Of a stretch of DNA of 64,000 nt, positions 7,491-17,381 are shown piece after piece. Positions within the stretch are counted from its first letter, which is position 1; each line of letters starts with the position of its first letter. Source of the stretch: Roseateles sp. (GTDB lineage: Bacteria; Pseudomonadota; Gammaproteobacteria; Burkholderiales; Burkholderiaceae_C); assembly GCF_019237615.1 (NCBI RefSeq), contig NZ_JAFAGT010000085.1:186001-250000 (forward strand), written 5' to 3'. The notes under the pieces were generated by a model. That model was not told the origin of the DNA and searched no databases. It worked only from the letters and a program-made list of their open reading frames with translations. The translations under genes were made by a program, and so were the position numbers.

Positions 7491-8762
7491 ATGTCCCCCC
7501 TGCCGTTGTCCCTCGCGTTCGCCGTCGCGCTCGCGGCCTCGCTGCTCGTCAAGTTCTGGCTGTCCTCGCGCCAGGTGCGCCATGTCGCCGCCCACCGCGG
7601 CCAGGTACCGGCCGCCTTTGCCGGCAGCGTGACGCTGGCGGCCCACCAGAAGGCCGCCGACTACACCATCGCGCGCAGCCGCTTCGGCCTGCTGGCGCTG
7701 GCCTTCAACTCCGCGGTGCTGCTGGGCTGGACGCTGCTGGGCGGGCTGAACCTGCTGAACGGCTGGGTGCTGGACGCCAGCCTCGCGTTGCCCGGGGGTT
7801 GGCAGGCCATGGGCTACCAGCTGGGCCTGGTCGCCGCGTTCATGCTGATCGGCGCGCTGCTGGAGCTGCCCTGGGAGCTGTGGTCCACGTTCCGCATCGA
7901 GCAGGCCTTCGGCTTCAACCGCACGACGCTGCGGCTCTTCATCGCCGACATGTTCAAGGGCCTGCTCGTCAGCGCACTGCTGGGTCTGCCCATCCTGGCG
8001 CTGATCCTGTGGCTGATGGGCGCCGCCGGCCCGCGCTGGTGGCTGTGGGCCTGGGCCGCGTGGATGGGCTTCAACCTGCTCGTCATGGTCGTCTACCCGA
8101 GCGTCATCGCGCCCCTGTTCAACAAGTTCGAGCCGCTGACCGACGCGGCGCTGAAGGAGCGCGTGGAGGCGCTGATGACGCGCTGCGGCTTCGCGGCGAA
8201 GGGGTTGTTCGTCATGGACGGCAGCCGGCGTTCGGCCCATGGCAATGCCTATTTCAGCGGCTTCGGCCCGGCCAAGCGCGTCGTCTTCTTCGACACGCTG
8301 CTGGTCAAGCTCAACGGCGCCGAGGTGGAGGCCGTGCTCGCGCATGAGCTGGGCCATTTCAAGCACCACCACATCACCAAGCGCATCGCGCTGATGTTCG
8401 CGATGAGCCTGGCCGGTTTCGCGCTGCTCGGCTGGCTGATGCAGCTGCCAGCCTTCTACCTGGGCCTGGGCGTGGTGCCCAATCTCGACGCCCCCAACGA
8501 CGCCCTCGCGCTGATGCTGTTCCTGCTCGCCGGCCCGGTGTTCGGCTTCTTCGTCACGCCGCTGGCCAGCCATTTCTCGCGCCGCGACGAGTTCCAGGCC
8601 GACGCCTATGCCCGCGCGCAGGCCAGCGGCGCCGACCTGTCCTCGGCGCTGCTGAAGCTGCACGAGGACAACGCCGGCACGCTGACGCCCGACCCGGTGT
8701 ACGCCCGCTTCTACTACTCCCACCCGCCTGCAGCTGAACGCCTTGCAGCCCTCGCCTCATGA
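7491..8762 (+). CDS. M48 family zinc metalloprotease (Ste24/CAAX protease type)
   Basis: 423 residues with several membrane-spanning segments (residues 1-20, 60-80, 95-120, 150-175, 175-200) and the zinc motif [10 protein letters not shown] near residue 285 (HExxH), with a later DEFQADAYA supplying the third ligand. This is the architecture of Ste24-type membrane proteases, which in bacteria take part in membrane protein quality control. The ATG at 7491 follows a -10-like TAAAAT. The gene overlaps the PhhB gene by ATGA and heads an operon of PhhB, RsgA and a DUF3047 lipoprotein. Confidence 0.93.
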   Translation: MSPLPLSLAFAVALAASLLVKFWLSSRQVRHVAAHRGQVPAAFAGSVTLAAHQKAADYTIARSRFGLLALAFNSAVLLGWTLLGGLNLLNGWVLDASLALPGGWQAMGYQLGLVAAFMLIGALLELPWELWSTFRIEQAFGFNRTTLRLFIADMFKGLLVSALLGLPILALILWLMGAAGPRWWLWAWAAWMGFNLLVMVVYPSVIAPLFNKFEPLTDAALKERVEALMTRCGFAAKGLFVMDGSRRSAHGNAYFSGFGPAKRVVFFDTLLVKLNGAEVEAVLAHELGHFKHHHITKRIALMFAMSLAGFALLGWLMQLPAFYLGLGVVPNLDAPNDALALMLFLLAGPVFGFFVTPLASHFSRRDEFQADAYARAQASGADLSSALLKLHEDNAGTLTPDPVYARFYYSHPPAAERLAALAS

Positions 8763-9094
8763 ACGACTTGCTGCTCGCCCAGTGCAACCCCAAGGCCCCG
8801 CTGATGGACGCCGACACGCGTGTCCGCGTGCTGGCCGCCCTGCCCGGCTGGCTGCCGGACGCCGACAACAAGGTCATAGGCCGCCGTTTCGGCTTCGACA
8901 ACTTCTACCAGACCATGGCCTTCGTCGATGCGGTCGCCGAGATCGCGCATGCGCAGGACCACCACCCCGAGATGCTGGTGGGCTACAACGCCTGCACCGT
9001 CAGCTGGACCACACATTCGCGCGGCGGGCTGACGCTGAACGACGCGATCTGCGCGGCCCAGGTGAGCGCGCTGCCCGAAGCCTCTGGCTCATGA
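8759..9094 (+). CDS. phhB: Pterin-4-alpha-carbinolamine dehydratase
   Basis: 111 residues, the usual size. It recycles pterin cofactor by dehydrating 4a-hydroxytetrahydrobiopterin-like intermediates. The conserved FVDAVAEIAHAQDHHPEM region carries the HH catalytic motif, followed by VSWTTHSRGGLT. The start overlaps the protease stop as ATGA (8759-8762). No aromatic amino acid hydroxylase is nearby, so a general pterin repair role is possible. Confidence 0.93.
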   Translation: MNDLLLAQCNPKAPLMDADTRVRVLAALPGWLPDADNKVIGRRFGFDNFYQTMAFVDAVAEIAHAQDHHPEMLVGYNACTVSWTTHSRGGLTLNDAICAAQVSALPEASGS

Positions 9095-9180
9095 CGGCCG
9101 AGCGCAGGACCGCTCCCGGGCCGGCCAGCATCCCGTCGGGGGATCGTTCGATGCACTCGTCGAACGAGGCGCTCCGGTGA
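9091..9180 (+). CDS. Possible 29-residue coupling ORF between phhB and rsgA
   Basis: An ATG at 9091 overlaps the phhB stop (ATGA) and the frame runs 29 codons to a TGA at 9178-9180, which overlaps the rsgA GTG start (GTGA). Translation of this bridge would carry ribosomes from phhB into rsgA. The peptide (MTAERRTAPG...) has no recognisable features, so it may simply be a coupling device or chance. Confidence 0.25.
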   Translation: MTAERRTAPGPASIPSGDRSMHSSNEALR

Positions 9181-10082
9181 GCAAGTTCCAGGCGCTGGAC
9201 CTGGGACTGGTCGTGCGCGGCCATGGCCGCCACTACATCGTCGAGGACGCGGACGGCCGGCGCTTCGTCTGCCACCCGCGCGGAAAGAAGAGCGACGCCG
9301 TCGTCGGTGACCAGGTCCGCTTCGCCGAGGCCAGTGCGGACGAAGGCGTCATCGAGGCCGTGGAGCCACGGCGCAACCTGCTGTTCCGCCAGGACGAGTG
9401 GAAGACCAAGAGCTTCGCCGCCAACCTGGACCAGCTGCTGGTGCTGGTCGCCGTCGAGCCGGTGTTCAGCGAATCGCAGCTCGCGCGCGCGCTGATCGCG
9501 GCCGAATCCGCCGGCATACGCGCGGCCATCGCGCTGAACAAGACCGACCTGCCCGGTAGCGACGCGGCCCGCGCACGCCTGGCGCCCTACCGCGCGATGG
9601 GGCTGACGATGTTCGACGTGGCACTCAAGGCCGACCGCGAGGCCGCGCGAGCGACGCTGCTACCCTGGCTGGACGGCCAGCGCACGTTCGTTCTCGGCCC
9701 CAGCGGCACCGGCAAGAGCACGCTGATCAACCTGCTCGTCAAGGACGCCCAGGCTCAGGTCGGCGAGATCTCGCACGCCCTGAACTCCGGCCGCCACACG
9801 ACCACGACGACGCAGTGGTACTGGACCGACGACACGCGAGCGACGGCGCTGATCGACTCGCCCGGCTTCCAGGAGTTCGGCCTGCGCCAGATCGAGGCCG
9901 CCCAGCTGTGGCGCTACATGCCCGATCTGCGCGACCACGCCGACTGCCGCTTCCACAACTGCTCTCACATCCACGAGCCGGGCTGCGGCGTGCGCGCCGC
10001 GCTGGACGCAGGCCTGATCAGCCCCAGCCGCTACCGCATCTACGGCGAAATCCTCGAAGAACTCCAACGCAAGACCTGGTGA
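9177..10082 (+). CDS. rsgA: Small ribosomal subunit biogenesis GTPase RsgA
   Basis: 301 residues. It is a circularly permuted GTPase that acts late in 30S subunit maturation. An N-terminal OB-fold is followed by G4 (NKTD), G1 (GPSGTGKST) and G3 (DSPGFQEFGL) in permuted order, then the zinc-binding end CRFHNCSHIHEPGC. The GTG start at 9177 gives the expected N-terminus (MSKFQALDLGLVV...). The stop shares one base with the next gene's ATG. Confidence 0.96.
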   Translation: MSKFQALDLGLVVRGHGRHYIVEDADGRRFVCHPRGKKSDAVVGDQVRFAEASADEGVIEAVEPRRNLLFRQDEWKTKSFAANLDQLLVLVAVEPVFSESQLARALIAAESAGIRAAIALNKTDLPGSDAARARLAPYRAMGLTMFDVALKADREAARATLLPWLDGQRTFVLGPSGTGKSTLINLLVKDAQAQVGEISHALNSGRHTTTTTQWYWTDDTRATALIDSPGFQEFGLRQIEAAQLWRYMPDLRDHADCRFHNCSHIHEPGCGVRAALDAGLISPSRYRIYGEILEELQRKTW

Positions 10083-10759
10083 TGCGCCGCTTTCTGCAAC
10101 TCTGCGCGCTGGCCCTGCTGGCCGGCTGCGCGACCACCGTCACGCCGCCGCCCTCGGCCGAGGGCTGGCAGGCGCTGAAGCTGCCCGGCAAGCCGCTCAC
10201 CCGCTACAGCTGGACCGAGAAGGCGGGTCGCCCCGCGCTGGAGGCACTGTCCGAGCGCTCCGCCAGCCTCTGGCGCAAGCGGCTGGACCCGGCCGTGACG
10301 AGCGTCGGCGAGGTCAGCTTTTCCTGGTGGGTGCAGGACCTCATCCCCGGCGCCAGCGTCGCGGACGCCCAACGCGAGGACGCCGTCGCGCGCGTCATCT
10401 TCGGTTTCGGCGGCGACATCGACACGCTGCCGCTGCGCACCCGCATGAAGTTCGAGCTCGCCCAGACGCTGACGGGCGAGATGCCGCCCTATGCCACGCT
10501 GATGTATGTCTGGGACAGCAAGCTGCCGGTCGGCACTGTCGTCGTCAACCCGCGCAGCGACCGCATCCGCAAGATCGTCGTCGACTCCGGCCCGACCGAG
10601 CTGCGCCGCTGGCGCGACCACCGCCGCGACCTCGCGGCCGACTTCCGCCTGGCCTTCGGCGAGGCACCGGGCCCGCTGATCTCGATGGCCGTCATGACCG
10701 ACAGCGACAACACCCGCGCATCGGCCCACACCTGGTACGGGCCGGTCGAGCTGCACTAG
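10082..10759 (+). CDS. DUF3047 domain lipoprotein
   Basis: 225 residues. A lipoprotein signal is visible (LCALALLAGC, lipobox LAGC with the acylated Cys at about residue 17), so it is probably membrane-anchored in the periplasm. The rest matches the DUF3047 pattern (SFSWWVQD, YVWDSKLPVG, R-x-IVVDSG, WR-DHRRDLAADF, TDSDNT). No function is established for the family. It is the last gene of the protease-phhB-rsgA operon, overlapping rsgA by one base, and its end overlaps the convergent small membrane gene by 4 bp. Confidence 0.88.
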   Translation: MRRFLQLCALALLAGCATTVTPPPSAEGWQALKLPGKPLTRYSWTEKAGRPALEALSERSASLWRKRLDPAVTSVGEVSFSWWVQDLIPGASVADAQREDAVARVIFGFGGDIDTLPLRTRMKFELAQTLTGEMPPYATLMYVWDSKLPVGTVVVNPRSDRIRKIVVDSGPTELRRWRDHRRDLAADFRLAFGEAPGPLISMAVMTDSDNTRASAHTWYGPVELH

Positions 10760-11019
10760 CGCTGCTCAGGCGGCTGCAGCGGCAGCGGGGTGCCCCTCAC
10801 CTCGCGCGCCTGGACGTCAACCACGTCACCGGCCGGCGTCCGGCGCGCGGCCCAGGGGTTCTTGTTGACGCGGAACTGCAGATTGGGCTTGCGGCCCGTC
10901 AGCAGGCTGAACAGCAGGAAGCCGACGAAGACCACGACGGCGAACAGGAAGAGGCCGAGACCGACGAGGGCGCCGACGGCGAGGAGCAACAGACGGATCA
11001 GGAAGCGAACCAGGTTCAT
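10756..11019 (-). CDS. Small membrane protein of unknown function
   Basis: 87 residues. Residues 4-42 are strongly hydrophobic and could form two closely spaced membrane helices, followed by a polar tail of about 40 residues. No family is recognised. It sits just downstream of the SDR gene (18-bp gap) on the same strand and converges on the DUF3047 lipoprotein gene. Confidence 0.65.
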   Translation of the reverse strand: MNLVRFLIRLLLLAVGALVGLGLFLFAVVVFVGFLLFSLLTGRKPNLQFRVNKNPWAARRTPAGDVVDVQAREVRGTPLPLQPPEQR

Positions 11020-11037
11020 GCCCCGATTCTGACCCCC

Positions 11038-11763
11038 TCAGCCACGGCCGACGAAAGGCATGTCGCGCGCCATCACGGTCAGGGTCTGCACGTTGGCCGA
11101 CAGCGGCAGCGAGGCCATGTAGACGACGGCGCGAGCCACGTCCGCCACGTCCATGCGCGGTTCCACGGCAAGCTGGCCGTTGGCCTGGGGCACGCCTTGC
11201 GCCATCCGTTCGGTCATGTCGGTCGCGGCATTGCCGATGTCGATCTGGCCGGCCGCAATGTCGAAGGCGCGGCCGTCCAGGCTCAGCGACTTGGTCAGGC
11301 CCGTGATGGCGTGCTTGGTGGCCGTGTAGGGGGCCGAGAACGGCCGCGGCGCATGGGCCGAGATGGAGCCGTTGTTGATGATGCGGCCGCCGCGCGGCGA
11401 CTGCGCCTTCATCAGCGCAAAGGCCGCGCGGGCGCACAGGAAGCTGCCGGTGAGGTTGGTGTCCACCACTGCGCGCCACTGCGCCACCGTCAACTCGTCG
11501 ATGGGCAGGGGCGGCGCGCCGATGCCGGCGTTGTTGAACAGCAGGTCCAGCCGGCCGAAGCGCTGCCGCAGCGCCGCGAACGCGGCGTCGACCTGGGCCT
11601 CGTCGGCCACATCGGCCGGCAGCGCCAGCGCATCGGCCAGCGTCTCGTGCAGCGCGGCCTCGCGGCGGCCCATCAAGGCCAGCGTCCAACCCTCGGCGGC
11701 CAGTGCGCGGGCAACGGCCCGGCCAATGCCCGAGCCGGCGCCGGTGACGAGAGCGACCCGCAT
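11038..11763 (-). CDS. SDR family oxidoreductase
   Basis: 241 residues. A classical short-chain dehydrogenase with nucleotide motif TGAGSGIG, the NNAG structural motif, the catalytic Ser in NGSIS and YTATK as the YxxxK pair, so it should be active. The substrate is unknown. Its ATG shares a base with the stop of the upstream CsgG-like gene (TGATG overlap), so the two are one transcription unit although their functions look unrelated. Confidence 0.92.
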   Translation of the reverse strand: MRVALVTGAGSGIGRAVARALAAEGWTLALMGRREAALHETLADALALPADVADEAQVDAAFAALRQRFGRLDLLFNNAGIGAPPLPIDELTVAQWRAVVDTNLTGSFLCARAAFALMKAQSPRGGRIINNGSISAHAPRPFSAPYTATKHAITGLTKSLSLDGRAFDIAAGQIDIGNAATDMTERMAQGVPQANGQLAVEPRMDVADVARAVVYMASLPLSANVQTLTVMARDMPFVGRG

Positions 11764-12710
11764 CAGCGACCGATGGGCGCGACCAGCGTGCGCTGCACCC
11801 AGCCGCTGAAGTTGGCCGCATCGACTTTGACGAAGCCGTCCTTGACCTCGCCGGTGGCGACGAGCTCGTCGCTGCGGTTCAGCGTCGCGACGACCTTGCT
11901 GTCGCGCGAGGGGCCGGCATAGGCCTTCACGTTGGAGATCTTGGCCGCCAGCATCTGACCGGCCGGGATGGGCGCGGCGGCCTGCGTCGAGCCGGCCGCA
12001 TTGGCGTCGCCGGCCGCGCTGGAGGCGCGGATCAGGCTGTCCTGGTCGCGGATGGCAAGGACGATCTTGTTGTAGTTGTCGAGGAAGCTGGCGGCGATGA
12101 GCTTGCCTTCGGGCGTGCTGGTGTAGCCGCCCATGCCACCGACGGCGCCGCCGCCAAAGCCCCAGCCGCCGATGGAGAAGTCGGTCTTGCTGGCCTTGCC
12201 CTCGGCGCCAGCCACCTGGATGCTGGAGCGCACGTCGGCCAGCAGCAGGCTGGTGGAGGCCTCCTTGAACTTCAGCCCGCCGGCGAGGGCGCCGATGACG
12301 CCCAGCTTGCCGCCCAGGAAGCCCCCCAGGCCACCGGTGTTGCTGGCACCGATCTGCACATTGGGCGTCATGACGAAGTCGGCCGCCTGCATCTGCCCCT
12401 TGCCGACGTTGGACTCCTGGCGCATCTCGCCGGCCGCCGCCAGCGAGCGTTCCTGCTGGATGTTCTGCATGGCCTGGCCGCGCTCGACGACATCGAAGCA
12501 GCCCGACTGCTGGATCATCATGCGCAGCAGCGCGGCGGGTGAGCCCAGGCCGTACTGGGACAGGTAGTTCCAGCCGGTCTGCGGCTCGGCCACAGCCAGT
12601 ACGCCGAGCTTCTTGGCGCATTTCTCGACGGTCGAGCCGGCGTCGTCGGCACGGGCGGGCAGCGATGCCGTCAGGCCGGCCACCAGCATGGCGCACAAGG
12701 TCTTGTTCAT
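11763..12710 (-). CDS. CsgG/HfaB-like protein with C-terminal SH3 domain
   Basis: 315 residues. A signal peptide (residues 1-21, cleaved after ARA) precedes a CsgG/HfaB-like domain ([46 protein letters not shown]). From about residue 255 there is a bacterial SH3-type domain ([17 protein letters not shown]). CsgG proteins form outer-membrane secretion pores for curli, but no curli genes are near, no lipobox is seen and this SH3-carrying variant is of unknown role. Gly-rich stretches ([21 protein letters not shown]) lie mid-protein. Confidence 0.83.
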   Translation of the reverse strand: MNKTLCAMLVAGLTASLPARADDAGSTVEKCAKKLGVLAVAEPQTGWNYLSQYGLGSPAALLRMMIQQSGCFDVVERGQAMQNIQQERSLAAAGEMRQESNVGKGQMQAADFVMTPNVQIGASNTGGLGGFLGGKLGVIGALAGGLKFKEASTSLLLADVRSSIQVAGAEGKASKTDFSIGGWGFGGGAVGGMGGYTSTPEGKLIAASFLDNYNKIVLAIRDQDSLIRASSAAGDANAAGSTQAAAPIPAGQMLAAKISNVKAYAGPSRDSKVVATLNRSDELVATGEVKDGFVKVDAANFSGWVQRTLVAPIGR

Positions 12711-12802
12711 TGCAGCGGTCCTCCAGAAAACCAGGAATTGTGCCCAGCGTCCGCGGCGCCGGGCATCCTAAGCCCACACGAGCGGGGTCGCCGAAAAAGG
12801 CT

Positions 12803-15172
12803 CTATGGCCTCAGCACCAGGCGGTGTGCGGTCTCGCCGGGCAGGAAAGGTAGCGGCTCGCCGGCCAGCCAGGCGGCGTGGTCGCCGCGATAGAAGGGCG
12901 ACAACGGATGGCCGCTCTGGCCGGCGGGAATGACGAGGATGCCCCGCTCCTCGTGGCCGGGCGAGACGACCATGCGCTCGCTCTGCCCGTGGCCGTGGTT
13001 GTGCACGCGCGGCATGTGGCTGTCGCCGGCCATGGGCGTCTGCGGCATGTCCAGCCAGCGCGACAGCGCCGGCAGCGCGGCCGACAGCGGGTGGTTGACG
13101 CCACCCGCGTTCTCCGCGCCCCAGGTGGCCGCGGCGAGGCTGCCGAACTTGGTGAGCAGCTCGGCACGGCTGTCCAGAACGGCACGCTGCAGCAGCCCGT
13201 CCCAGCCGGTGGCGCCACTGGCCTGCTGAGGCAGCTGGTCGGCGCGGCTGGCCTGGATGAGCGCCCAGGCCGGCGTCTCGGGCACGAACGCCAGGTCGCG
13301 CAGCTTCACGCCCCCCGCCTCCAGGCGCGCGGCCAGCGGCGCGAAGAGGGTCTTGAGTGTCTGCTCGCGGAAGGCTCGCACCAGCAGATAGCCCACCGCG
13401 TCCGGACGCGCAGCCTCGGCACTGCGCTGCACCTCGGCGAGGTAGTCGGCCAGCCCGTTGGCGGCAACGAACTGCGGCGTCAGCACGCGCTCCAGCAGCA
13501 GAGTGCGCCAGCGGGCCAGCATCAGCGCGCGCTGGTCCAGCTGGATCGCGTGCAGCGCCGTCTCGTCGAAGCGCTGATGCGCGCGCAGGCCGTCGCGGAT
13601 CTGCTGGGCTCGGGCGCCAAGGTCGTAGCCACCGTTGCCCAGCAACTTGAGCGCGTCGCCACCGATCATGCGCGAGTTGGCCGTCCACAGCCGGCCGTCG
13701 GCAGGGTCCACCAGCCGCGGCTGGGCCTGGGCGTCCAGATAGCCCTGCCAGCGCGCGCGGCCGTCGCTCCAGTCCTGCGGCACGGCCATGTCCTCCACGC
13801 CGACCCGCTGTGGCATGGCGCCCATCACCGTCCAGGCGATGCGCCCGCCCGCGTCCGCGACGACGAGGTTCTGCGCCGGCATGCCGGCGCCCGCCGCCAG
13901 CCGGACGGCTTCGTCCACATTGGCGGCGGACTCCATCTGCAGCAGGCGCAGGTTCATGGCCACTGCGTCATGCGCCACCCAGCGCAGCGCATAGGCTTGG
14001 CCAGGCGGCGCCGGCTCGGGCATCACCGGCCCCCACTCGCTCTCGCGCACCTCGAAGTCCAGTGCGGGCCGGCCGGCGATCTCGATCTTCTCGACCGTGC
14101 GCAGCAGCGGCTTGTCCTCACCGCCACTGCGGTAATGCTGGCCGTCGGCGCTCAACCGCAGCGCGATGACGTCGGCCCAGTCGGAGGTGGTGTTGGTGAA
14201 GCCCCAGGCCACATGGCCGTTGCTGCCGGCCACGATCAGCGGAGCGCCGGGCAGGCTGACGCCGGCGACGTCGAACGCGCGGCCGTCATGCTTCCACCGC
14301 AGCCGCGCCTTGAACCAGGTTCCCGGCACGCGCAGGCCGAGGTGCATGTCATCGGCCACGATGGCCCGGCCATCGGCCGTGAGGCGCCCGGCGACGGCCC
14401 AGTTGTTGCTCCCGATGTCGCGCGCATCCGTCATGCCGCAGTCGCTGCACGCCACCTTGGCGTCGCGCAGCCAGGCCGGCAGCGGCGAGTCCGGCAGCGG
14501 CACGGCCTGCACGCGACTGTCGTCCAGCGCGGCCTGCCAGTCGGCGCTGTGCTGCGTCAGGAAGGCATACCAGTCCGCCGGCACCGCCTGCTTGAGCAGC
14601 CCGTTGGCGATGTCGTCGCGCCCCTGGCCGCGCTGCAGGTCCAGGTACATGCCGTAGGCCACCAGCAGCGAGTCCGCCGGCACCCAGGGCCGCGGCGCCT
14701 GGCGCAGTAGCAGGTATTCCGGCGGCCGCACCGACAACGCCGCCAGGCCCGCGTTGACGCCGGCCGTGTAGGCCTGAACCAGTGCCGCCTCGTCGCTTGC
14801 CAGCGTGGCCAGCACGGCCTCGGCCCGGTGGCGGAAGCGGTGCAGCCGGCGCGCCTTGTCCAGCGGCAAGGCCTTCTCGCCCACCAGCGCGGCCAGCTCT
14901 CCGGCGGAGTTGCGCCGCATCAGGTCCATCTGGAAGAAACGCTCCTGCGCATGGGCGAAACCCAGCGCCCGCGCCACGTCGACGCGGCTCTCTGCGGTGA
15001 TGGTCAGGTAGCCGCGTGCGTCACGCTGCAGCTCGGCCGGCGCGGCGAGCGCCGGCAAGGCGCGCTCGCCGTCGAGCTGGGCCAGGCTGCCGCGAAGCGC
15101 CAGCCACAACGCCAGCGCGGCGAGCAGGATGAGCAGCAGCAGGCCGCCAAGGAAGCGCTTGAACCATGTCAT
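12803..15172 (-). CDS. Penicillin acylase family protein
   Basis: 789 residues with an N-terminal membrane anchor or signal (residues 5-28). It is an N-terminal nucleophile amidase: the precursor is cleaved before a Ser that becomes the catalytic residue, here Ser255 in GSNNWAVAG. Other conserved blocks are [18 protein letters not shown] in the alpha chain, [14 protein letters not shown] and [16 protein letters not shown] near the end. Relatives cleave penicillins, N-acyl-homoserine lactones or other acyl amides; the substrate cannot be told. Its ATG shares one base with the stop of the upstream divergent SDR gene. Confidence 0.93.
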   Translation of the reverse strand: MTWFKRFLGGLLLLILLAALALWLALRGSLAQLDGERALPALAAPAELQRDARGYLTITAESRVDVARALGFAHAQERFFQMDLMRRNSAGELAALVGEKALPLDKARRLHRFRHRAEAVLATLASDEAALVQAYTAGVNAGLAALSVRPPEYLLLRQAPRPWVPADSLLVAYGMYLDLQRGQGRDDIANGLLKQAVPADWYAFLTQHSADWQAALDDSRVQAVPLPDSPLPAWLRDAKVACSDCGMTDARDIGSNNWAVAGRLTADGRAIVADDMHLGLRVPGTWFKARLRWKHDGRAFDVAGVSLPGAPLIVAGSNGHVAWGFTNTTSDWADVIALRLSADGQHYRSGGEDKPLLRTVEKIEIAGRPALDFEVRESEWGPVMPEPAPPGQAYALRWVAHDAVAMNLRLLQMESAANVDEAVRLAAGAGMPAQNLVVADAGGRIAWTVMGAMPQRVGVEDMAVPQDWSDGRARWQGYLDAQAQPRLVDPADGRLWTANSRMIGGDALKLLGNGGYDLGARAQQIRDGLRAHQRFDETALHAIQLDQRALMLARWRTLLLERVLTPQFVAANGLADYLAEVQRSAEAARPDAVGYLLVRAFREQTLKTLFAPLAARLEAGGVKLRDLAFVPETPAWALIQASRADQLPQQASGATGWDGLLQRAVLDSRAELLTKFGSLAAATWGAENAGGVNHPLSAALPALSRWLDMPQTPMAGDSHMPRVHNHGHGQSERMVVSPGHEERGILVIPAGQSGHPLSPFYRGDHAAWLAGEPLPFLPGETAHRLVLRP

Positions 15173-15960
15173 CAGAATGTCCCCGGGTAGCTGCCGCCAT
15201 CGAGCAGGATGTTCTGGCCGGTCAGGTAGCCGGCCTGGGCGCTGCACAGCATGGCGCAGATGGCGCCGAACTCCGCCGCCGTGCCGAAGCGCTGCGCCGG
15301 GATGGCCGCGCGGCGCTTCGCGGCCACGTCGTCGACGCTGGCGCCCGTCCTGGCCGCGCCGGCAGCCATGGTCTTCTTCAGCCGCTCGGTGTCGAAGGCG
15401 CCGGGCAGCAGGTTGTTGATCGTCACGTTGGCACCGGCCAGGCGCGGCTGGCGGGCCAGGCCGGCGACGAAGCCGGTCAGTCCCGAGCGTGCGCCGTTGG
15501 ACAGACCCAGCGTGTCTATGGGCGCCTTGACGGCGCCCGAGGTGATGTTGACGACGCGCCCGAAGCCCCGCGCGGCCATGGCGTCCACGGTGGCCTTGAT
15601 GAGCGCGATGGGCGCCAGCATGTTGGCGTCCAGCGCCGCGATCCACTGCTCGCGCTCCCAGTCGCGGAAGTCGCCGGGCGGCGGGCCGCCGGCGTTGTTG
15701 ACGAGGATGTCGACCCGCGGGCAGGCCGCGAGCGCCGCCGCGCGGCCTGCGGGCGTGGCGATGTCGCCGGCCACGGCGCGCACCTCGACGGCAGGGTTCA
15801 GCGTGCGCAACGCCGTGGCCGTGGCCAGGAGCTCCGCCTCGCCCCGCGCCGTGACGACGACGTTGACGCCCTCGCCCACCAACGCCTCGGCGCAGCCGCG
15901 GCCCAGGCCCTTGCTCGCGGCGCACACCAGCGCCCAGCGACCGTTCAAACCCAGATCCAT
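15172..15960 (-). CDS. SDR family protein lacking the catalytic Tyr and Lys
   Basis: 262 residues. It has the SDR fold features: a degenerate glycine motif (AASKGLG), NNAGG at 88-92 and the C-terminal LTGQNILLDGGSYPG. The expected Tyr-x3-Lys is replaced: counting from Ser141 the residue at Tyr position 154 is Ser and at Lys position 158 is Arg (LSNGAR). Either chemistry or function must differ from classical SDRs. It is translationally coupled (TGATG) to the penicillin acylase, so both may act on the same acyl compound; this is inferred. Confidence 0.88.
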   Translation of the reverse strand: MDLGLNGRWALVCAASKGLGRGCAEALVGEGVNVVVTARGEAELLATATALRTLNPAVEVRAVAGDIATPAGRAAALAACPRVDILVNNAGGPPPGDFRDWEREQWIAALDANMLAPIALIKATVDAMAARGFGRVVNITSGAVKAPIDTLGLSNGARSGLTGFVAGLARQPRLAGANVTINNLLPGAFDTERLKKTMAAGAARTGASVDDVAAKRRAAIPAQRFGTAAEFGAICAMLCSAQAGYLTGQNILLDGGSYPGTF

Positions 15961-16020
15961 AGCTGCCCCTCAGACACGGCGATAGCCCACATCATCGCGC
16001 GGCCGGCATGGCGCGTCGGC

Positions 16021-17133
16021 CTAACGCCAGAACTTGCCGTCAGGACCCACGATGGAGACATCGGTGAACTCGAGGCCGCCGTGGTCCTTCTCGCTGTAGT
16101 GCACCTGCAGGCCGCCGAGGTCGATGCGTGCGCCGTCCAGCGCCTTGGCGAAGCCCTCGCGGCCGATGTCCTTGCCGCCGACGCGCTTCAGCGCTTCGAC
16201 GACCAGCTTGGCCGCGGCAAACCCCTCCAGCTGGGCTGGCGTCAGCTCGCTGCGGCCGGCCGCCTTGGCCAGGCCCAGCGCCTCGCGTACCAGCGGGTTG
16301 GCCGTGGAGCGCTCATAGGGCAGGAGCTGGGTCACGATGACGCCGCGGGCGTTGTCGCCCAGCTGCTTCACGAAGTCGCTGGAAGCGTTGTTGGACAACG
16401 TCGCGACATGGGCCGTGGAACCCGCCGCGCGCAGCGCGTTGACGCCCTCGACGACGGCATAGGCCGGCCCGATCAGCACGATGGCCTCGATGCCGGCCTT
16501 GGCGATGGCCTGCATCGTCGGCGCCAGCTCTGGCTTGTTGCGGTCGAAGCGCAGGTGGGATTGCGCACGCAGCTTGACGTCGTCCAGGCCCTTGATCGCG
16601 CCCTTGCCGGCGTCGTTGCCGAAGGGGTCGTTGACCTGAACGATGGTGATGCGCTTGACGCCTATGCTGGCCAGGTGCTTGACGGCGCGCTCGGCCTCGC
16701 GTTGGTAGCTGGCGCGCAGGTGATAGACCCAAGGCTGCAGCGGTTCGCGCAGGCTGATGGCGCCGGTGGCCGGCGCGACCAGCGGCAGCTTGTTGTCCTT
16801 CAGCACTGGCAGCATGGCCTCGGTGGGGCCGGTGCCGCGGCTCAGCATCAACGTCAGCACGCCCTGGCTGGCCAGCGCCTTGGCGGCCGCTGCCGCGGTC
16901 GCCGGGTCGTACTTGTCGTCCTGCGTGAGCAGCTCGATGCCCTGGCCCTTGATGCCGCCCTGGGCGTTGATGGCGTCGAAGTACAGGCGCGCGCCGTCGG
17001 CACTCTCCTGCACGATGCCGGCCGCCGGCCCGGAGAACCCGGCCACCATGCCGACGCGCAAGCTCTGCGCAGACGCAGCATCCGTCCCGACGCAGGCGGC
17101 GAGCAATGCCGCCAGGCCAACCCAACGCTTCAC
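16021..17133 (-). CDS. Branched-chain amino acid-type ABC transporter substrate-binding protein
   Basis: 370 residues. A Sec signal peptide (about 1-23, ending ASA) precedes a type I periplasmic binding fold of the LivK class: MVAGFSGPAAG, ARLYFDAINAQGGIKGQ-type start, QDDKYDP, then QREAERAVKHL and VNDPFGNDAGKG. It binds an amino acid or a carboxylated compound. The GTG at 17133 is the start, with GGAG 9 bases upstream and the signal sequence beginning immediately. No permease or ATPase genes accompany it, so it is an orphan binding protein. Confidence 0.9.
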   Translation of the reverse strand: MKRWVGLAALLAACVGTDAASAQSLRVGMVAGFSGPAAGIVQESADGARLYFDAINAQGGIKGQGIELLTQDDKYDPATAAAAAKALASQGVLTLMLSRGTGPTEAMLPVLKDNKLPLVAPATGAISLREPLQPWVYHLRASYQREAERAVKHLASIGVKRITIVQVNDPFGNDAGKGAIKGLDDVKLRAQSHLRFDRNKPELAPTMQAIAKAGIEAIVLIGPAYAVVEGVNALRAAGSTAHVATLSNNASSDFVKQLGDNARGVIVTQLLPYERSTANPLVREALGLAKAAGRSELTPAQLEGFAAAKLVVEALKRVGGKDIGREGFAKALDGARIDLGGLQVHYSEKDHGGLEFTDVSIVGPDGKFWR

Positions 17134-17381
17134 TGTGTATCTCCAGGCCAAGCGCCGCCGGGGCGCTTTTCTGGCGGCGGATTTTGGCGCCGCCCCACCC
17201 GCCCCCGGCAGCCCCGCGGCCCCGGTAAAAACCCGGGCTCCGCCACGCCCGAATGCGCATTTGCACCGCTTTTGCCGCGGCCTACACTCTCCCCCGCCTC
17301 GCCCGCACCCGTCGCGGGCAGCCCACGCCGGAAAGCCCCTTGCCGCCGCCCGCCACTGCCCTGCCCGAGATGCCCGCGCCC

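Noticed and set aside
12878-14710. Long + strand open frame opposite the penicillin acylase gene
   Set aside because: Antisense shadow; the minus-strand frame has signal, nucleophile and family motifs.
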